Source: Litoditis marina (Eukaryota; Nematoda; Chromadorea; Rhabditida; Rhabditidae). From it: a stretch of 64,000 nt of DNA. The position numbers and the translations under genes were made by a program. Under the pieces are notes generated by a model. It ran no database searches and was not told the DNA's origin. It saw only the letters and a program-made list of their open reading frames with translations. Numbering within the stretch: position 1 is the first letter of the stretch; each line of letters starts with the position of its first letter. This document shows positions 63,401 through 64,000 of this stretch, piece after piece. Where the stretch lies: positions 11,819,634-11,883,633 of the forward strand of contig OZ038435.1 in NCBI GenBank assembly GCA_964036275.1. Direction: 5' to 3'.

Positions 63401-63866
63401 TAACCTGAATCGTGTCAAACCTAAAACGTAAACACGTGAAAACGTGACCTCTTGGATTCACAGCGAAAACTTGTTTAACATCAGATTTCGAGAATCTGTA
63501 TAAAAGCGCAATTACACATTTTGTCTTTTTCTCCATTGTGCCAAAAACTTTGTACGCAAGACAACATGGAGAGAAAGAGAGAGAAATAGAGACTTAGAGA
63601 GAGGAACAGAGAGAAATAGAGAGGGTGGGGATATGAAAACAGTTCACGCACATACAAATTTTGTTGACACGGCAAACCGTGAAGTTTTTATCATTTCACA
63701 CTACTTTGTAACTGATTCAGATCTGGAGATGTCTGTATTTCAGGTTTCTTCATCAACAGAGGCGACATTCCAATCTATTTCATGCCACTTAGATTCCTCT
63801 CCCACATGGGATACGGGTTCGAGACGTTGACGATCAGTCGGTGGCAGGATGTAGAAGACATTTCCG
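60456..63866 (+). CDS. ABCG paralog D, membrane-domain exons only, runs off window
   Basis: Eight exons read at 60456-60621, 61034-61179, 61447-61540, 61730-61861, 62490-62582, 63023-63158, 63299-63385 and 63744-63866. Lengths are 166, 146, 94, 132, 93, 136, 87 and 123 bp. Five (94, 132, 93, 136, 87) equal the corresponding unit exons exactly and the phases agree, so this is a true paralog. The protein starts in the post-NBD segment ([14 protein letters not shown]), then has the linker, membrane segments and a conserved [13 protein letters not shown] loop. Unlike A-C it reads past the truncation point (GDIPIYFMPLRFLSHMGYGF) towards the final helix, which lies beyond the window. I find no Walker A, signature or Walker B exon between the satellite end at 60056 and 60456. 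As placed it lacks an NBD: a 5'-truncated pseudogene, or a 3' half that depends on upstream exons. Confidence 0.8.
61341..61415 (-). pseudogene. Degenerate tRNA or tRNA-derived sequence
   Basis: The minus strand reads GTCCCAATAGCGCAATTGGG with an A-box-like TAGCGCAATTGG, a GCGCC/GGCGC anticodon-stem pair around an oversized loop containing TGCCA, and B box GGGTTCGATCCCG. The T loop is one base short and the acceptor ends do not pair, so a working tRNA is unlikely. The loop recalls a glycine GCC tRNA, but that is only a resemblance. It sits in the intron between exons 61034-61179 and 61447-61540 of paralog D. Confidence 0.45.
61618..61712. repeat. CT microsatellite
   Basis: A run of CTCTCT with a few interruptions in the paralog D intron upstream of exon 61730. 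Any Leu-Ser-rich reading here is low complexity. Confidence 0.85.
62639..62706. repeat. 68-bp imperfect hairpin repeat
   Basis: CGAGAGAGTATGCAGGTCA on the left pairs with TGACCTGCGCACTCTCTCG on the right, and the inner CGCAGA/TCTGCG also pair. Arms of about 31 bases have a few mismatches. It resembles CTCTCTGCGTCTCT-type interspersed inverted repeats of Caenorhabditis, by memory of style only. It lies in the intron after exon 62490-62582. Confidence 0.6.
63566..63628. repeat. GA-rich microsatellite
   Basis: Interrupted GAGAGAAA/GAGAGAAATAGA runs in the intron before exon 63744-63866 of paralog D. Confidence 0.8.
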
Positions 63867-64000
63867 GTTAGTACACGTTACACGTAGAATAGGAAATAGG
63901 GTTGTTATTCAAGTTTTTTGAAAGTTTGAAGAGTTAAGAGTTTTGAGAGTTCTTGAGTCTGGACAAAAATTGAGTTTTCAAGTTGTTGAGTCGAGTTCAA

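Overview
This is eukaryotic DNA from a small invertebrate. A nematode is most likely, perhaps a Caenorhabditis relative. The support is compact exons with TTTCAG/TTTCCAG acceptors, TACTGTA-rich dispersed repeats, a CTCTCTGCGTCTCT-type hairpin repeat and an ABCG (White-like) half-transporter. Nothing prokaryotic is present. The organism call is inference; the gene and repeat calls are read directly.

Layout: positions 1-53194 hold three direct tandem copies of one 18,344-bp unit (1-18344, 18345-36688, 36689-about 53194). Every landmark recurs at +18,344 and +36,688, and I noticed only three substitutions outside the satellite. In order, each unit holds: (a) the middle and 3' exons of an ABCG gene; (b) a noncoding tract with CGTTCCACAGAACG palindromes and TACAGTATACTGTA repeats; (c) a decayed Penelope-like retroelement (PLE) with an N-terminal GIY-YIG endonuclease, i.e. 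Naiad-type; (d) a tRNA-like dispersed element and an orphan exon; (e) a 157-bp satellite array; (f) the 5' (Walker A) exons of the next ABCG copy. Each complete transporter gene therefore straddles a unit boundary. Copy A (5' end outside the window), copy B (16870-24366) and copy C (35214-42710) read in one uninterrupted spliced frame but stop before the last transmembrane helix.

The third unit's satellite is expanded to about 63 monomers (to 60056). It contains an exact duplication of a 27-monomer (4,239-bp) block and a nested 6-monomer duplication. Beyond it, at 60456-63866 and running off the window, is a diverged paralog D. Its exons match the 3' half of the units in length and phase, but no nucleotide-binding-domain (NBD) exons precede it. 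Copy C has a complete NBD and a cut-off membrane domain, while D has membrane-domain exons and no visible NBD, in compatible splice phase. A chimeric C-to-D transcript is therefore possible.

The most interesting reading is a recent satellite-bounded segmental amplification of a transporter gene that carries a Naiad-like PLE along with it. The near-identity of the units also leaves open an assembly error.
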